DNA of 53,936 nucleotides, taken from NCBI GenBank assembly GCA_964502145.1, contig CAZCVI010000047.1:1-53936 (forward strand). The letters are read 5' to 3'. The notes beneath the pieces are model-generated. The model worked only from the letters and a program-made list of their open reading frames with translations. It had not been told where the DNA came from and did no database searches. This DNA comes from CAZCVI01 sp964502145. Its GTDB lineage: Bacteria > Acidobacteriota > Aminicenantia > UBA2199. The stretch's first letter is position 1; every line of letters begins with the position of its first letter. Position numbers and translations under genes: made by a program. Positions 1-9,511 of this stretch are shown one piece after another.

Positions 1-3000
1 AGGGACGCTTGCTGTAAAAAAAATTTAGGAGGGGGTGGTTCCCTAAGCGCTTACCTTTCATCATCGCCTGCTCTAAGTCAATCTCCCACAGATGATTTTT
101 CCCAATCACCAGAAGTTTCTTCTCCTTTACCATCGCAGCCAATACCTCCGTATCCTTTGGCAAGCGCAACCGATTGGGCTCTGTTGCTCCATAGAGCAAA
201 AACTCCACATCCCCACGATTCACCTTTACCCGCATCCAGGGCGGTTTCGTGCCAAATTCGTCACGATGGCTGATATACTTGTCAAACAAACTGAGATTCA
301 CATACAAACAATTAAACTCCTCTATCGCCGCACCCGATAGGGGTTTTACCAATGTCCAACCCCGCTGGGTTCCCTGCTCCCACACTACCCGCAGAAAATC
401 TTGCGGACCATCTTCTACGGCTAAAAGTTTCCCATTCGCCGGGACATTAGGGAAAAAACTCTTACCCATGGAAACGGCACCGGGTACGGTCGTACCAATG
501 GGCTTGAACCCATCGGCTGCCAAATAAAATGGTAAAGCTGGTTTTTTAGCAGCATCCACGTAAAGAATCCCTGGTTTTGGGTTCCCTTGCGCTGAGGACG
601 CTATATTGACGTAAATGTCAGACACTCGTAACTGGGCATCCATCCTCAGTATTCCCGCTTGCGTCGGCACCATATAATAATTACCTTCCTTGTCACTGGC
701 TGTAATCGGCAAACCCAAGACCATATCATCGGTAAAACGACCCGTGTCCAATTGCCGCTCCACTGGCCCATTACTACCGGTACTGCGGGACGCGGTAATC
801 ACTACATTACCGGAACTGCCATCCTGCTGATACCGCCAAAACCCATCGCTGCCCAGATACTGGGAAAACTCAAGGGTCTTGCCACCCATGCCCTCTTTAC
901 TGATACGGATATACTCGCGACTGCCCATCCGCAAACCCAGAATCATCTCCCCTTCAGGACTGATTCCACGACGAACCTCTTTAACTTGGGCGATATTTAT
1001 ACCGGGAACACCGGGACGAGACATATCAGAGACATTGATACTGCCACCAGTGCCATAATACCACCCACCCGAATCGGTGGCGATTTCTACACGCGTGTCT
1101 CTATAAAAGGCCAGGGAATTAATGGTGTCAAAAGAAAAACGACCGCCCACCAGCTCTATGGTCTCACCTCTTAACTTACCTACCAAATGACCGGGATTGT
1201 AATTTTTGCGGTCCTCTAACACCCACTCCCAAAAACCACTGGCCTGCAACGATACCTCAACACGACGGGCAAAGGGGTCAATAGGCAAAAGTGCAAAATG
1301 AGCGGTGCCTTTTTGCCTGTCCGGGATGCCGCTGTAAACACTGTCACTTTTACTGTCACAACGGAACGTGATACGCTCGTTATTGGCTTCCATATCCGTG
1401 ATCACTGTGGATTTTGGCGTGGTACTGGCGGGAATGGGCAGAACGATGAAGCTATCGGGGTCCAACACGACGGGCCGGGCGGCTCCGGAAACAGCGGCGG
1501 CACGGGAGAATTGGACCAGACCAATAGGCGTGGCTGCCCATAACCGGCGATCGGCTTCAATGAACTGCGACCAATTGTCTAAGGCTACCCGATCCCCTTC
1601 CCAGGGTATATCACGCCACTCCCCGGCTACCGTTCGGTATTGAAACACGAATTGCGGCTGACCCTTGGGAATCTGACCTTTGTATGGGGCCAAGAGACGC
1701 AGGTTCTTGCGGTTGACAATATAGGGCTGATCGCTTTGCTGCACTAAACCGTTTAAGATATCCCCGTTGGTTTGCTCCTGCCAGCGGTGATCCGGGGCTC
1801 CGGTATATCGCCACAACCGATTGCCCCGCCCCTGGAGATATAAGCCGGCTCTGGCGACTGCGGTGGCGAAAAGGATATCATGGGGCACAGGAATAAACCG
1901 CTGCGGCTCATAAGCGGCGGTATTGGTGTTAAAGACTTGACCACTGTCTTTTAAAACGGTGCTGCCATCAGCAAAACGACTGATCCAACCATTAACCCAC
2001 AAGGTAAACACCTGACCACCATAAATAACAATGTCGCGCAAATTATCATGGGGAAACCGCCCGTTGGAGATAGTGATCGGCGCCGTGGTGAATTTTCCTG
2101 TTTCATCTTTGTAATGCGCTTCCAATTTGCCACTGGTGTTGAAGAATTGCCAGAAGGAATTGGAATTGCCGAAACGCCAGCGACGGGTCAAAGAGGACGG
2201 GGTGACACTCTGCTGGAACGTCCCACCCGAAGCTTTTTCCCAACTTGTACCCGCAGCCGTTACCACGATCACATTACGCCTGTCGGCAGGGATACCCACC
2301 GTTTCCACCGGGACCATGGGGGTCGTGGTTTTTAGCGCGTAACAATGGCCCAGTGCGCCGAGGTGGGTGTCCAGAGTGCCGTTATAGACTTGCAGACCTG
2401 CGGCGGTGCCGATATAAAGTTCTTCTCCCTGCGTGGCAATGGAGGTGACGATATCAAAGGGAAAACGCTGTTTATTAAAAGTGAAGGGCACCCAATGAGA
2501 AGTGCCATCAAAATGGTCAACTCGAAACTCCTTGGTAATACGGGTTAACCCGGCAGCAGAACGGGAACGGGTGAAACGCAACCTGGGATTGGCAACTGGT
2601 ATGGCCAAACGCTGACCAGAGGAGTGCAAAGTGCTGTTGCGATTCAACGATTCAAAATGGCCGCTGACCTCGTTCCAGGTAGAATACTGGGAACCAGCAA
2701 GGGTGATTAGATTCTCTATACCCTGTTCATCGGTCACGGCAGATAATCCGGTTACATCGGTCTGGGGCAATGGGAACCGGGGGGCTTTGAGCTGGGCGAG
2801 CTGACCGCTATCACTGGGCGCGGTGATCTCGGTAAACGCATCGCTGAGCACGGCGAGACGGGTGTTAAAGGCGACTGCATCGCGCAAAAGATCACTGGTG
2901 AATCCGAGCCCGGCCACAGTCCAAACGGGCCGGAAACGAAAACTGTCCCCTTTTAATTGAATGCGGACATCCCCGTTTTGCAACTGCCATTTCCAGGTGG

Positions 3001-6000
3001 CATTGTCCAGCAACACCCGGTTGGCGATAGGGTCGGTGATACCGGCTTGCCACTGCCCGGGAGCGGTTCGCTTCCACCAGGACGTGCCCTGCTGGTAATA
3101 GATAATACCGGTCTGCGGGGAGTAGAGACGCTGGAATTCAAGAGTACTGGCGCCGGGAAGACTTTCAAAACCGGTGTAACCATTAACGGGATGGAGCCCG
3201 GCATCACTGAGAATAAGGAGACCACTGGCCTGGGTATAGGCCAACCCGCGCTTATTGTGGTCCCAGGTGAACCCACGGGGCGCAAAAACGGTGGCCCCAT
3301 TTTTTAAACGCCCGGAAATCTCACCTCGGCGGATATCTTCCCGCAGGGTGACATCACCGAAAGTGACGGCATGAACAGCGGTGGTTTGAGGCACGGGACG
3401 GCCATCGGCTTCAATACGATATAACGTGTCTGGGGCAATGAAACAACCATGAACGGCCTGGCTGGGAACGGTCCAGGTCATAGGTCGGAACGTGACACCG
3501 GGATCATTGAGCCGTAGATCGGGGGTGGTGTAGGTCCAGATGCCTTCCGGGGTAGCGGCATAGAGCTGGTTGTTATTTTTAACCAGTAGCGCGTTCATCG
3601 CTTCAAAGAGCAAGCGGCCATCGCGTACAAAGGAGTCCCGTCCCATGGTCACCACGCCCTTGGGGGTTTGCACGGCAAAGGTTTTGTCCGTGCGGTTCCA
3701 TTTGAGCCACCCCGCGTCCAGGGCCGGGGGCAGACGGTCGAAACGGGCGGTGGCCAGGGTGGTGAGAGGATCGCTACCACCCTGGCGCCGCGCCAACAAA
3801 CGCCCGTTACTGTCGATCTCCAGGGCGGTGAAGGTCATGGGGTACGGGGCGGCAGGGTCACGATAATCACCAGCATCGGGCAGGGGCAGACGATACAAAC
3901 GACCTTCAGCGGTTAAACGCCAGATGACGCCATCCACATCGAGCACGGTCTGTTCGCCCGACTTGAGCGCATAACGGGCCAAACTGGTGGGATACAATCC
4001 CTTTTGTCGCCCGATGAGCCAGACACGCCCGTTGTCGGAAACGACAACGGCACGATCACCCCACTGGTAAAACTGGGGGCTATCGACAAGACCGGGAAAC
4101 ATGACATCGGGCAACCATTGCCGCTTCTGGGCCTGGTAATATTTGAGACGATCTTTGAGCAGGAAGGTCCAACGCTCATTGTCGCGCTGCTGCACGTCCA
4201 CGATGTCGGCACCACGGTTGTTAAACTTCTGACCGGGTACAAACACCGGGTTCATTACCACGGTGGCAGGGTTCGTGGCCAGTAAATCGGTGACACCAAG
4301 GTAAAAACCACCCGGTTGGGTTTTGACGGTGATCCATTGCTGCACGCCGGAAACCTCGCAGTTGCTGTCAGCAATGATGGCCTGGGGCGGCAGGTTGAGG
4401 GGGATAGGGGACCAGTAATGCCGGTCCAGATTGTAACGGAGCACGCCGCTGTCTGTGCTAAAAGTCAGGGTATTGCTTTTGCCCGCCGTGTGTTGGAAGA
4501 CCCGTTTTAAAGTATTGGGGACTGGTTCTGTACCTGGGGAGGGTAGGATTTCGAGTTCTACTGGGCCGTGCCATTGGTTTACCGAACCGTTGGGCGCGAT
4601 ATAGGCCAGTTGTTGCAAGGTGGGTTCCACCACATAGGCTTTGATGGCGCGGGGTTTGGGTTGAATGATCACGGGGTCTTCTGAACCGCTGTTGGGCCAG
4701 GGTTGGGAGTCAAGATTGACCACGGTTAATTGGGTGGCGGCTGGGTCGGCCAGCACGAGATGACGGCCCAGGGTATAGAGCCGCCCGCCACGGGGGATGG
4801 GGTCGCCACTGACGCGCTGGAACCAGGAACGGGCCATGGGACTGTAAAAACGCAACCCGCCCTCGGTGGCCACGGCGAGCATGTCATCGGGCAGGGACAC
4901 AACATCGGTGATGCGCCGGGTGCCGCTACCGGAATAGGGATTGTAAAAGTAACTGCGACTGAAGGTGGCCATGTGATTGAGGATGGGATACCGTTTTAAA
5001 AATTTCACTGCCGGGGCACCGGGCACATTTTTTTGGCGGACAGTCCAGATGTAATCGTTGTCGATGGACACATTGAGCACGCGCCCGGTGCCGGGGTCCA
5101 GGGGCTGGTTGCCGATATAGGCGGTGCCCCCGGACAGCGAGAGGGGCTGGTCAGCCACGGTGCCGAGGAGGGTGATCTCGGGATTGCCGGGAATCTGCCA
5201 GCGGTCGGACACACCGCGCACATCAATGTCATAACGATTGATGAAACCTTTGCCGGCGAGGAAGAGTTTTTGATTGTCCAGCCGTACATCGCTTAGTTCG
5301 CTATCGCTCATATCGAAGCTGGAAGCGCTACCGATCCGGTTTTGAAACGTGCCGGTGAGGTCCATTTCCAGCAGGCGGCCATCGGTGGTACTCATGAAGA
5401 GGCGATCATTGCAGGCGGTGACTTCTTTGGGGGAGGCGTTTTGGGTGAAACGGTGGAGTCGTCCCCAGCCACGGGACTGGTAATCGTAGTCGCGTAGTCC
5501 CGAAGGCGTGGCCAGAATAATGCCGTTGAGATAGGGGGCCGCATCAAGGAGGGGTACGCCGTTCATGTCGTCCAAGCCGGGCCCGGTTAATTCTTCCCTG
5601 CCGGAAGCAAAACGGAACAGGCGTCCGTCCCCTGGTCCGGCAATCACACCGATCCCCTGGCCATTCCAGTCGCGGATACGACCCACAGGGCCGGGAACAA
5701 TAGCCAGCAGGGTGGCGGCTTTAAAGTTCCCCGTGGCTGCATCCACGGTGGGAAGGCGGTACATGTGGGTCTCACCTTCTTTGTGAGCGGCGGCGTAAAC
5801 CTGATCGCCGGAAGAGACCATCTGTAGATAGGGGCTGGACAACCATTCGGGCAGGGTGGAGGCGGGGATATCTTTATAGGTGCGGGACCCGATATCATGC
5901 ACCATGGCCTGTTTATCGCCGACGAGCAACACGATGTTGCCAAAGGCAGCCACGGATTGAAATTTGGCCGGGTCAATGGTAGTACGGGTGCCGCTGGACA

Positions 6001-7429
6001 CGGTGGTCAGATTATCTTTGGTTTTAGCGGGGTCAAGTGCGAATAGTTTGCCGGAAAGACCGAGGGCGAGAACGGTGTTGGTGGGGTTATTTTTACGACC
6101 GGTTTGACTGTAATGGAGCGCGATGAGCCGTTCATTAAAATTCATACCGGGTAACAGCCAGGTCTGGCATTTTTGATCGGCTCTATGCCAGGGTGGGGCC
6201 TGGGCGGAGACGATACCCAAACCACCGGTAAAGCTGAAGTAAAATCCTTTTTCGTGATTGGGGAAGGGTAATACATCGAGAATAGTGCCCCTGAAATGGC
6301 ATATCCAGTTGTGCAGGTGGGTGTCATAGGAATAAAGACCAGCGTTTCCTGCTACCAGCAGTCGGTGTTCCTCTTTCCAGTAACGGGCAAAGTGGAGGTC
6401 TTCCAGTGTTAAATTGGGGAAGGAGTTGATCTGGTCAACCAGTACACGGGCTGTAGCGGCGGGGGTATCAAAACGGGTGAGGCGTAAGCATTGGCTCCCG
6501 CCGGTATGACAGTTGATCTGTTCAATCACCCACACGTTACCCTGGGGGTCGACATCCATGTCCTTGATGGTGCCGGTGATATGGGGGACGCCGTCAAGAC
6601 GGGGTTGTTTCTGGGTCATGTCGAGGCAGACGAGTCCATTGGGACCACCGAGCCAGAAATGGTTTAAGCTCCAGGCAGCATGGGTGATCTTTGGGGCGGG
6701 CAGGTGGTTGAACAGGGTAGGGGAGAGGCGGAGCCAGTACTTGTTTTTTAAATCATACATTCCAAAACCATCTTTCTCGGTGCCTACGAGCAGCCATTGC
6801 TGGGGCATGGACAGCGCGGCAGCGGTCAATTGGCCCTGGGTCACGGGTAGACCGCGACTGCCAATAAAGAAAGTATCGCCTTTCACTATTTCCCAACCTT
6901 CATTTGTGCGCCGAATCAGTCCACCACCGGCGCTGAAGCCCCACAGGGAAAGAGTGTCCCAGCATTTCGGGGAGCGGTTGGCAAGGGGATCATTACCGCT
7001 ACCGGAACGTAGTAAGAGTATATCGGGGTTTAATAAGCGGGGTCCGGTGCGGAAGGGGGTTTCTGTGGACCAGAGGTGGGTGTCGGGGTTGTAGCGATGG
7101 ATTTTGCCGCCGTGTTGGGAAAGATATAAGGTAGCTTCGGGTTCATGAAAGACGCCGTCTAACAGGGGTTTTTTGGCGATATCTTGGTATACGTTTACGA
7201 GGATGCGGGCATCTTGGATGGATTGGATGGGGGGCGGGTCAAAAATACCGAGGCGATGGCCTATGAGTACACCGAGTAACCCTAAGATCACAAAGACAAA
7301 CAGGCCGGTAAAAAACAACAGGAGCCATATGGCATCCACGCGTTGACGGAAGGGGAGTTTTAGTGCTTTTAACTCGGCGTTGATGCGGTCGGGGCCCGTG
7401 CGTTGGGGATTATTCCAGGTGGTTTTCAT
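1..7429 (-). CDS. Giant membrane-anchored beta-propeller protein of a MoxR-vWA ternary system (3' end outside window)
   Basis: I translated the reverse strand from the ATG at 7429 and found no stop codon down to base 2, giving at least 2,476 residues with the C-terminus missing. Residues 1-32 are polar with Arg28 and Arg30. Residues 33-56 are one hydrophobic helix, and everything after it should be outside the cytoplasm by the positive-inside rule. The rest is a long chain of beta-rich blades with a recurring Gly-Leu-x-x-Tyr/Phe core, for example GTEKDGFGMYD, GNAGLYSYD, ATPSGLRDYD, ATEGGLRFY, ATPEGIWTY and GTAAGLQVY. This pattern is typical of two-component-regulator-propeller or kelch-like repeats, probably several propellers in a row. 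It is the last visible gene of the operon that starts at 18085. No strong ribosome binding site precedes the ATG. The propeller role follows from the repeats. The partner system is inferred from the neighbours. Confidence 0.8.
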   Translation of the reverse strand, partial: MKTTWNNPQRTGPDRINAELKALKLPFRQRVDAIWLLLFFTGLFVFVILGLLGVLIGHRLGIFDPPPIQSIQDARILVNVYQDIAKKPLLDGVFHEPEATLYLSQHGGKIHRYNPDTHLWSTETPFRTGPRLLNPDILLLRSGSGNDPLANRSPKCWDTLSLWGFSAGGGLIRRTNEGWEIVKGDTFFIGSRGLPVTQGQLTAAALSMPQQWLLVGTEKDGFGMYDLKNKYWLRLSPTLFNHLPAPKITHAAWSLNHFWLGGPNGLVCLDMTQKQPRLDGVPHITGTIKDMDVDPQGNVWVIEQINCHTGGSQCLRLTRFDTPAATARVLVDQINSFPNLTLEDLHFARYWKEEHRLLVAGNAGLYSYDTHLHNWICHFRGTILDVLPFPNHEKGFYFSFTGGLGIVSAQAPPWHRADQKCQTWLLPGMNFNERLIALHYSQTGRKNNPTNTVLALGLSGKLFALDPAKTKDNLTTVSSGTRTTIDPAKFQSVAAFGNIVLLVGDKQAMVHDIGSRTYKDIPASTLPEWLSSPYLQMVSSGDQVYAAAHKEGETHMYRLPTVDAATGNFKAATLLAIVPGPVGRIRDWNGQGIGVIAGPGDGRLFRFASGREELTGPGLDDMNGVPLLDAAPYLNGIILATPSGLRDYDYQSRGWGRLHRFTQNASPKEVTACNDRLFMSTTDGRLLEMDLTGTFQNRIGSASSFDMSDSELSDVRLDNQKLFLAGKGFINRYDIDVRGVSDRWQIPGNPEITLLGTVADQPLSLSGGTAYIGNQPLDPGTGRVLNVSIDNDYIWTVRQKNVPGAPAVKFLKRYPILNHMATFSRSYFYNPYSGSGTRRITDVVSLPDDMLAVATEGGLRFYSPMARSWFQRVSGDPIPRGGRLYTLGRHLVLADPAATQLTVVNLDSQPWPNSGSEDPVIIQPKPRAIKAYVVEPTLQQLAYIAPNGSVNQWHGPVELEILPSPGTEPVPNTLKRVFQHTAGKSNTLTFSTDSGVLRYNLDRHYWSPIPLNLPPQAIIADSNCEVSGVQQWITVKTQPGGFYLGVTDLLATNPATVVMNPVFVPGQKFNNRGADIVDVQQRDNERWTFLLKDRLKYYQAQKRQWLPDVMFPGLVDSPQFYQWGDRAVVVSDNGRVWLIGRQKGLYPTSLARYALKSGEQTVLDVDGVIWRLTAEGRLYRLPLPDAGDYRDPAAPYPMTFTALEIDSNGRLLARRQGGSDPLTTLATARFDRLPPALDAGWLKWNRTDKTFAVQTPKGVVTMGRDSFVRDGRLLFEAMNALLVKNNNQLYAATPEGIWTYTTPDLRLNDPGVTFRPMTWTVPSQAVHGCFIAPDTLYRIEADGRPVPQTTAVHAVTFGDVTLREDIRRGEISGRLKNGATVFAPRGFTWDHNKRGLAYTQASGLLILSDAGLHPVNGYTGFESLPGASTLEFQRLYSPQTGIIYYQQGTSWWKRTAPGQWQAGITDPIANRVLLDNATWKWQLQNGDVRIQLKGDSFRFRPVWTVAGLGFTSDLLRDAVAFNTRLAVLSDAFTEITAPSDSGQLAQLKAPRFPLPQTDVTGLSAVTDEQGIENLITLAGSQYSTWNEVSGHFESLNRNSTLHSSGQRLAIPVANPRLRFTRSRSAAGLTRITKEFRVDHFDGTSHWVPFTFNKQRFPFDIVTSIATQGEELYIGTAAGLQVYNGTLDTHLGALGHCYALKTTTPMVPVETVGIPADRRNVIVVTAAGTSWEKASGGTFQQSVTPSSLTRRWRFGNSNSFWQFFNTSGKLEAHYKDETGKFTTAPITISNGRFPHDNLRDIVIYGGQVFTLWVNGWISRFADGSTVLKDSGQVFNTNTAAYEPQRFIPVPHDILFATAVARAGLYLQGRGNRLWRYTGAPDHRWQEQTNGDILNGLVQQSDQPYIVNRKNLRLLAPYKGQIPKGQPQFVFQYRTVAGEWRDIPWEGDRVALDNWSQFIEADRRLWAATPIGLVQFSRAAAVSGAARPVVLDPDSFIVLPIPASTTPKSTVITDMEANNERITFRCDSKSDSVYSGIPDRQKGTAHFALLPIDPFARRVEVSLQASGFWEWVLEDRKNYNPGHLVGKLRGETIELVGGRFSFDTINSLAFYRDTRVEIATDSGGWYYGTGGSINVSDMSRPGVPGINIAQVKEVRRGISPEGEMILGLRMGSREYIRISKEGMGGKTLEFSQYLGSDGFWRYQQDGSSGNVVITASRSTGSNGPVERQLDTGRFTDDMVLGLPITASDKEGNYYMVPTQAGILRMDAQLRVSDIYVNIASSAQGNPKPGILYVDAAKKPALPFYLAADGFKPIGTTVPGAVSMGKSFFPNVPANGKLLAVEDGPQDFLRVVWEQGTQRGWTLVKPLSGAAIEEFNCLYVNLSLFDKYISHRDEFGTKPPWMRVKVNRGDVEFLLYGATEPNRLRLPKDTEVLAAMVKEKKLLVIGKNHLWEIDLEQAMMKGKRLGNHPLLNFFYSKRP

Positions 7430-7440
7430 GGTTGTGGGGC

Positions 7441-7500
7441 TGGACGATATGGACGATATGGACGATATGGACGAAATGGACAATATGGACGATATGGACA
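7441..7500. repeat. 9-bp tandem array, unit TGGACGATA
   Basis: Six full units and one partial 9-base unit lie directly upstream of the giant propeller gene. Most are identical, with single-base variants in two units. The same style of 9-base TGGA/TGGG repeat recurs at 9438-9489 and 15211-15310 inside genes and at 24553-24649 between genes. The array falls in the leader of the propeller gene, so length variation could alter its translation. Confidence 0.85.
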
Positions 7501-7506
7501 ATTAAT

Positions 7507-7600
7507 AAAAGCTTTGGGAAGTCCAGAAAGGGGACTGCGTCCCCCGAGCCTTTCTCGAAAGGGTTTTTGGCCGCCGGAGGCATGGAGGGTTATGGGTGTA
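7507..7600. repeat. REP-like intergenic element with two small hairpins
   Basis: Two hairpins lie close together: GGGGAC-TGC-GTCCCC at 7530-7544 and CCTTT-CTCG-AAAGG at 7549-7562, followed by a GC-rich tail. The element sits just downstream of the 472-residue membrane protein gene. It looks like an interspersed palindromic repeat of the kind scattered between genes in environmental genomes. Only one copy is visible here, so repetition in the genome is inferred. It could also attenuate transcription into the propeller gene. Confidence 0.5.
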
Positions 7601-7601
7601 T

Positions 7602-9020
7602 TCATTGTTCCTCGCTTTGGAAATCGGGGCCGGCGGCGTGGTAGAGGGCGGTGACGCGGGAGCGGGCGAGGTGGAAATCGGCGGCGGTTACTGGGCTTTC
7701 GGGGTCAGGGGGCATGTTTTGCCAGGCGTGTTCGTAGCGGGTTAATTCTTCTTGGGCCAAATGGGCGCACCAGCCGTAGTCAGGGGAAGCGGGGTGGTCG
7801 GCGAGAACATGGACCATGCCGGCGTCCCATACTTCGGGGGGCAAACGGGACAATTGAAAATCAAGGGCTTCCAATGATTCGCTGTAACCAAGAGCCAACG
7901 AGGCAGAGGGCAGCATACCCGCCAGATCAAAGGCAATAGCCAAGCTGAGAGTGGCAGCCAAGGAATGAAACGGCAGGTCACCAAATAAAAGAGGCCAGGA
8001 CTCGGGATTTTCATTTTTGGCAAAGTAGAGCGCATCAATTTCCCCGTTTAACATTCGTTCTACCTGGATACGGGTTTTGTCGATTTGGTGTTGTCGGGTG
8101 GTGGTGGATTCGGCCAGACGGGTGGCCACTATCGTGGTGATATTTTGGGGAGAACTCTGGATGATGGGCGTCAGGGTGGGGTTATGTAAGGCGGCAAGGT
8201 AAAAAAGATCGACGAGGATGGAGGGGAGTTCAAAACCAGGGGGCGTTGTCATACAGGTTTTGAACTGGGCTTCGTTACGCCAATCAACCAGGGGGGCCAA
8301 CACGGTTTCGGCCAGTTGGGCCAATTGGGTTGAACACTCTTTTAGAATTTCGCTTTCGGGGTAGCGGGAAAGGCGGTTATGGAACTGTAGGTAAGCTTCA
8401 TGCCACACGTGCGCGGCTTCTAGGTATTCAGTCTTGGTCACAGGGGGCTGAAGTAGCAAGCGGATATGGAAACAAGTGAGCTGGTAGAGGCGCTTAACAG
8501 AGTCTGGAGGCACAGTGGAAAAGGGCAGGATTTGCAATTGGAGCAAGGCTTTCCTTCGTTCCTGGTTGGCGATTTCCCGCATTAGCAGACCATTCAGCTT
8601 CCATTTTCGTAGCCGGGCAGTCGTGCTGAGTAAAATAGCGTGCCACGTGGGGCGGGACAGAAAAAGGCGGAGCAGTTGACCGTGTAGGTCCTTGGTGGGA
8701 CTGACCATGGCTAAATAGGCGATAGTCCAAACAAGAATAATAATGGCAATGGGTCCCCACCAACTCAGACTGAAGGGATAAAACCAGGTGTAAGTATACC
8801 CTTTAATGGGCAGGTACAGGGCATCGTGAAGCCAATAAAACAGACGCCCGGCCCCGTCTTTGGGAAGGATACGGGTGACAATAATAAAGATAGGAATAAT
8901 AAAAAATGCAGCCAAGCCACACACGAGGATAAAACGTTTGGCCTGGGAAAGTTTCCGCTTGGCGGATGATATCCTGACGGGCATGGCTTTGAGTAAAAAG
9001 GAGCGCGGGGCTTTTTTCAT
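7602..9020 (-). CDS. Two-TM membrane protein with helical cytoplasmic domain (ternary-system component)
   Basis: The 472-residue product starts with a Lys/Arg-rich stretch (residues 1-30). A hydrophobic helix at about 31-49 and a second at about 90-107 follow, then roughly 360 residues of helical, soluble-looking sequence that should be cytoplasmic. I do not recognise a named domain. The start codon overlaps the stop of the upstream gene as TAATG, so translation is probably coupled. The position inside the MoxR-vWA-propeller operon and the general build suggest one of the 'bpX' accessory families of such systems. I cannot say which one. The helical domain could be a TPR-like scaffold. No catalytic motif was seen. 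Confidence 0.75.
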   Translation of the reverse strand: MKKAPRSFLLKAMPVRISSAKRKLSQAKRFILVCGLAAFFIIPIFIIVTRILPKDGAGRLFYWLHDALYLPIKGYTYTWFYPFSLSWWGPIAIIILVWTIAYLAMVSPTKDLHGQLLRLFLSRPTWHAILLSTTARLRKWKLNGLLMREIANQERRKALLQLQILPFSTVPPDSVKRLYQLTCFHIRLLLQPPVTKTEYLEAAHVWHEAYLQFHNRLSRYPESEILKECSTQLAQLAETVLAPLVDWRNEAQFKTCMTTPPGFELPSILVDLFYLAALHNPTLTPIIQSSPQNITTIVATRLAESTTTRQHQIDKTRIQVERMLNGEIDALYFAKNENPESWPLLFGDLPFHSLAATLSLAIAFDLAGMLPSASLALGYSESLEALDFQLSRLPPEVWDAGMVHVLADHPASPDYGWCAHLAQEELTRYEHAWQNMPPDPESPVTAADFHLARSRVTALYHAAGPDFQSEEQ

Positions 9021-9508
9021 TATACAGCACCCACCAGTTGCATGAGAAAATAACCAGCTAAGAATATAACGCCGAGGACGAAAGAGATGATGATTAAAAT
9101 ACGCAGGATATTAAGGACTCTTAATAACCCTATGGACGCTTTTAAGTTGAACCCGCTCCAACTGTAAATGGCAGGATACTTGGAACGGAGCAGTTGTTTT
9201 TTTTCCTTCCTGTAGCGTTTGTAATTCTTTACAGGCCGGGCCATTTTTTTTAAGGCAGTGAGCCACTTTTGCATGGGGTTTAGCACGAGTTGCTGCAACT
9301 TTTTTTTGCGGTCGGGCCAGAGACGAATCAATTCGATGTTTTCTTCGAGGCGTTGGGAGCCACCATCCAATAGGTCTTGTCTGTCCTTGAGGGATTGGCG
9401 GAAGGGGGTGGCTAGTTTTTCCTGAAAGGTGGGGGGAGGTATGACTGGACTTACTGGACTGTCTGGACTTGCTGGACTAACTGGACTTAGTGGGGTTGCG
9501 GTGGACAT
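9020..9508 (-). CDS. Small tail-anchored coiled-coil membrane protein (ternary-system component)
   Basis: The 162-residue product has a Ser-Pro-rich N-terminus encoded by a 9-base tandem repeat (residues 8-22, pattern SPVSPASPDSPVSPV). A Lys/Arg-rich helical middle follows, and one or two hydrophobic helices lie near the C-terminus (about 128-162). The charged middle should face the cytoplasm. The gene begins 3 bases after the stop of the upstream gene and overlaps the next gene by one base, so it is part of the same translationally coupled operon. No known family was recognised. A membrane adaptor between cytoplasmic and periplasmic parts of the system is a guess from its build. Confidence 0.7.
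   Translation of the reverse strand: MSTATPLSPVSPASPDSPVSPVIPPPTFQEKLATPFRQSLKDRQDLLDGGSQRLEENIELIRLWPDRKKKLQQLVLNPMQKWLTALKKMARPVKNYKRYRKEKKQLLRSKYPAIYSWSGFNLKASIGLLRVLNILRILIIISFVLGVIFLAGYFLMQLVGAV
9438..9489. repeat. In-frame 9-bp repeat in coding sequence (Ser-Pro tract)
   Basis: About five to six imperfect units of the form CTGGACTTA on the plus strand encode the Ser-Pro-x repeats near the N-terminus of the 162-residue membrane protein. Because the unit is 9 bases, gain or loss of units would lengthen or shorten the tract by three residues without a frameshift. Confidence 0.8.
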
Positions 9509-9511
9509 GGG

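Noticed and set aside
6513..7094. Plus-strand open frame of 193 codons
   Set aside because: It lies fully inside the giant propeller gene on the other strand. Its product is low in recognisable features and it looks like an antisense shadow, as do similar frames at 659-1174 and 2957-3307.
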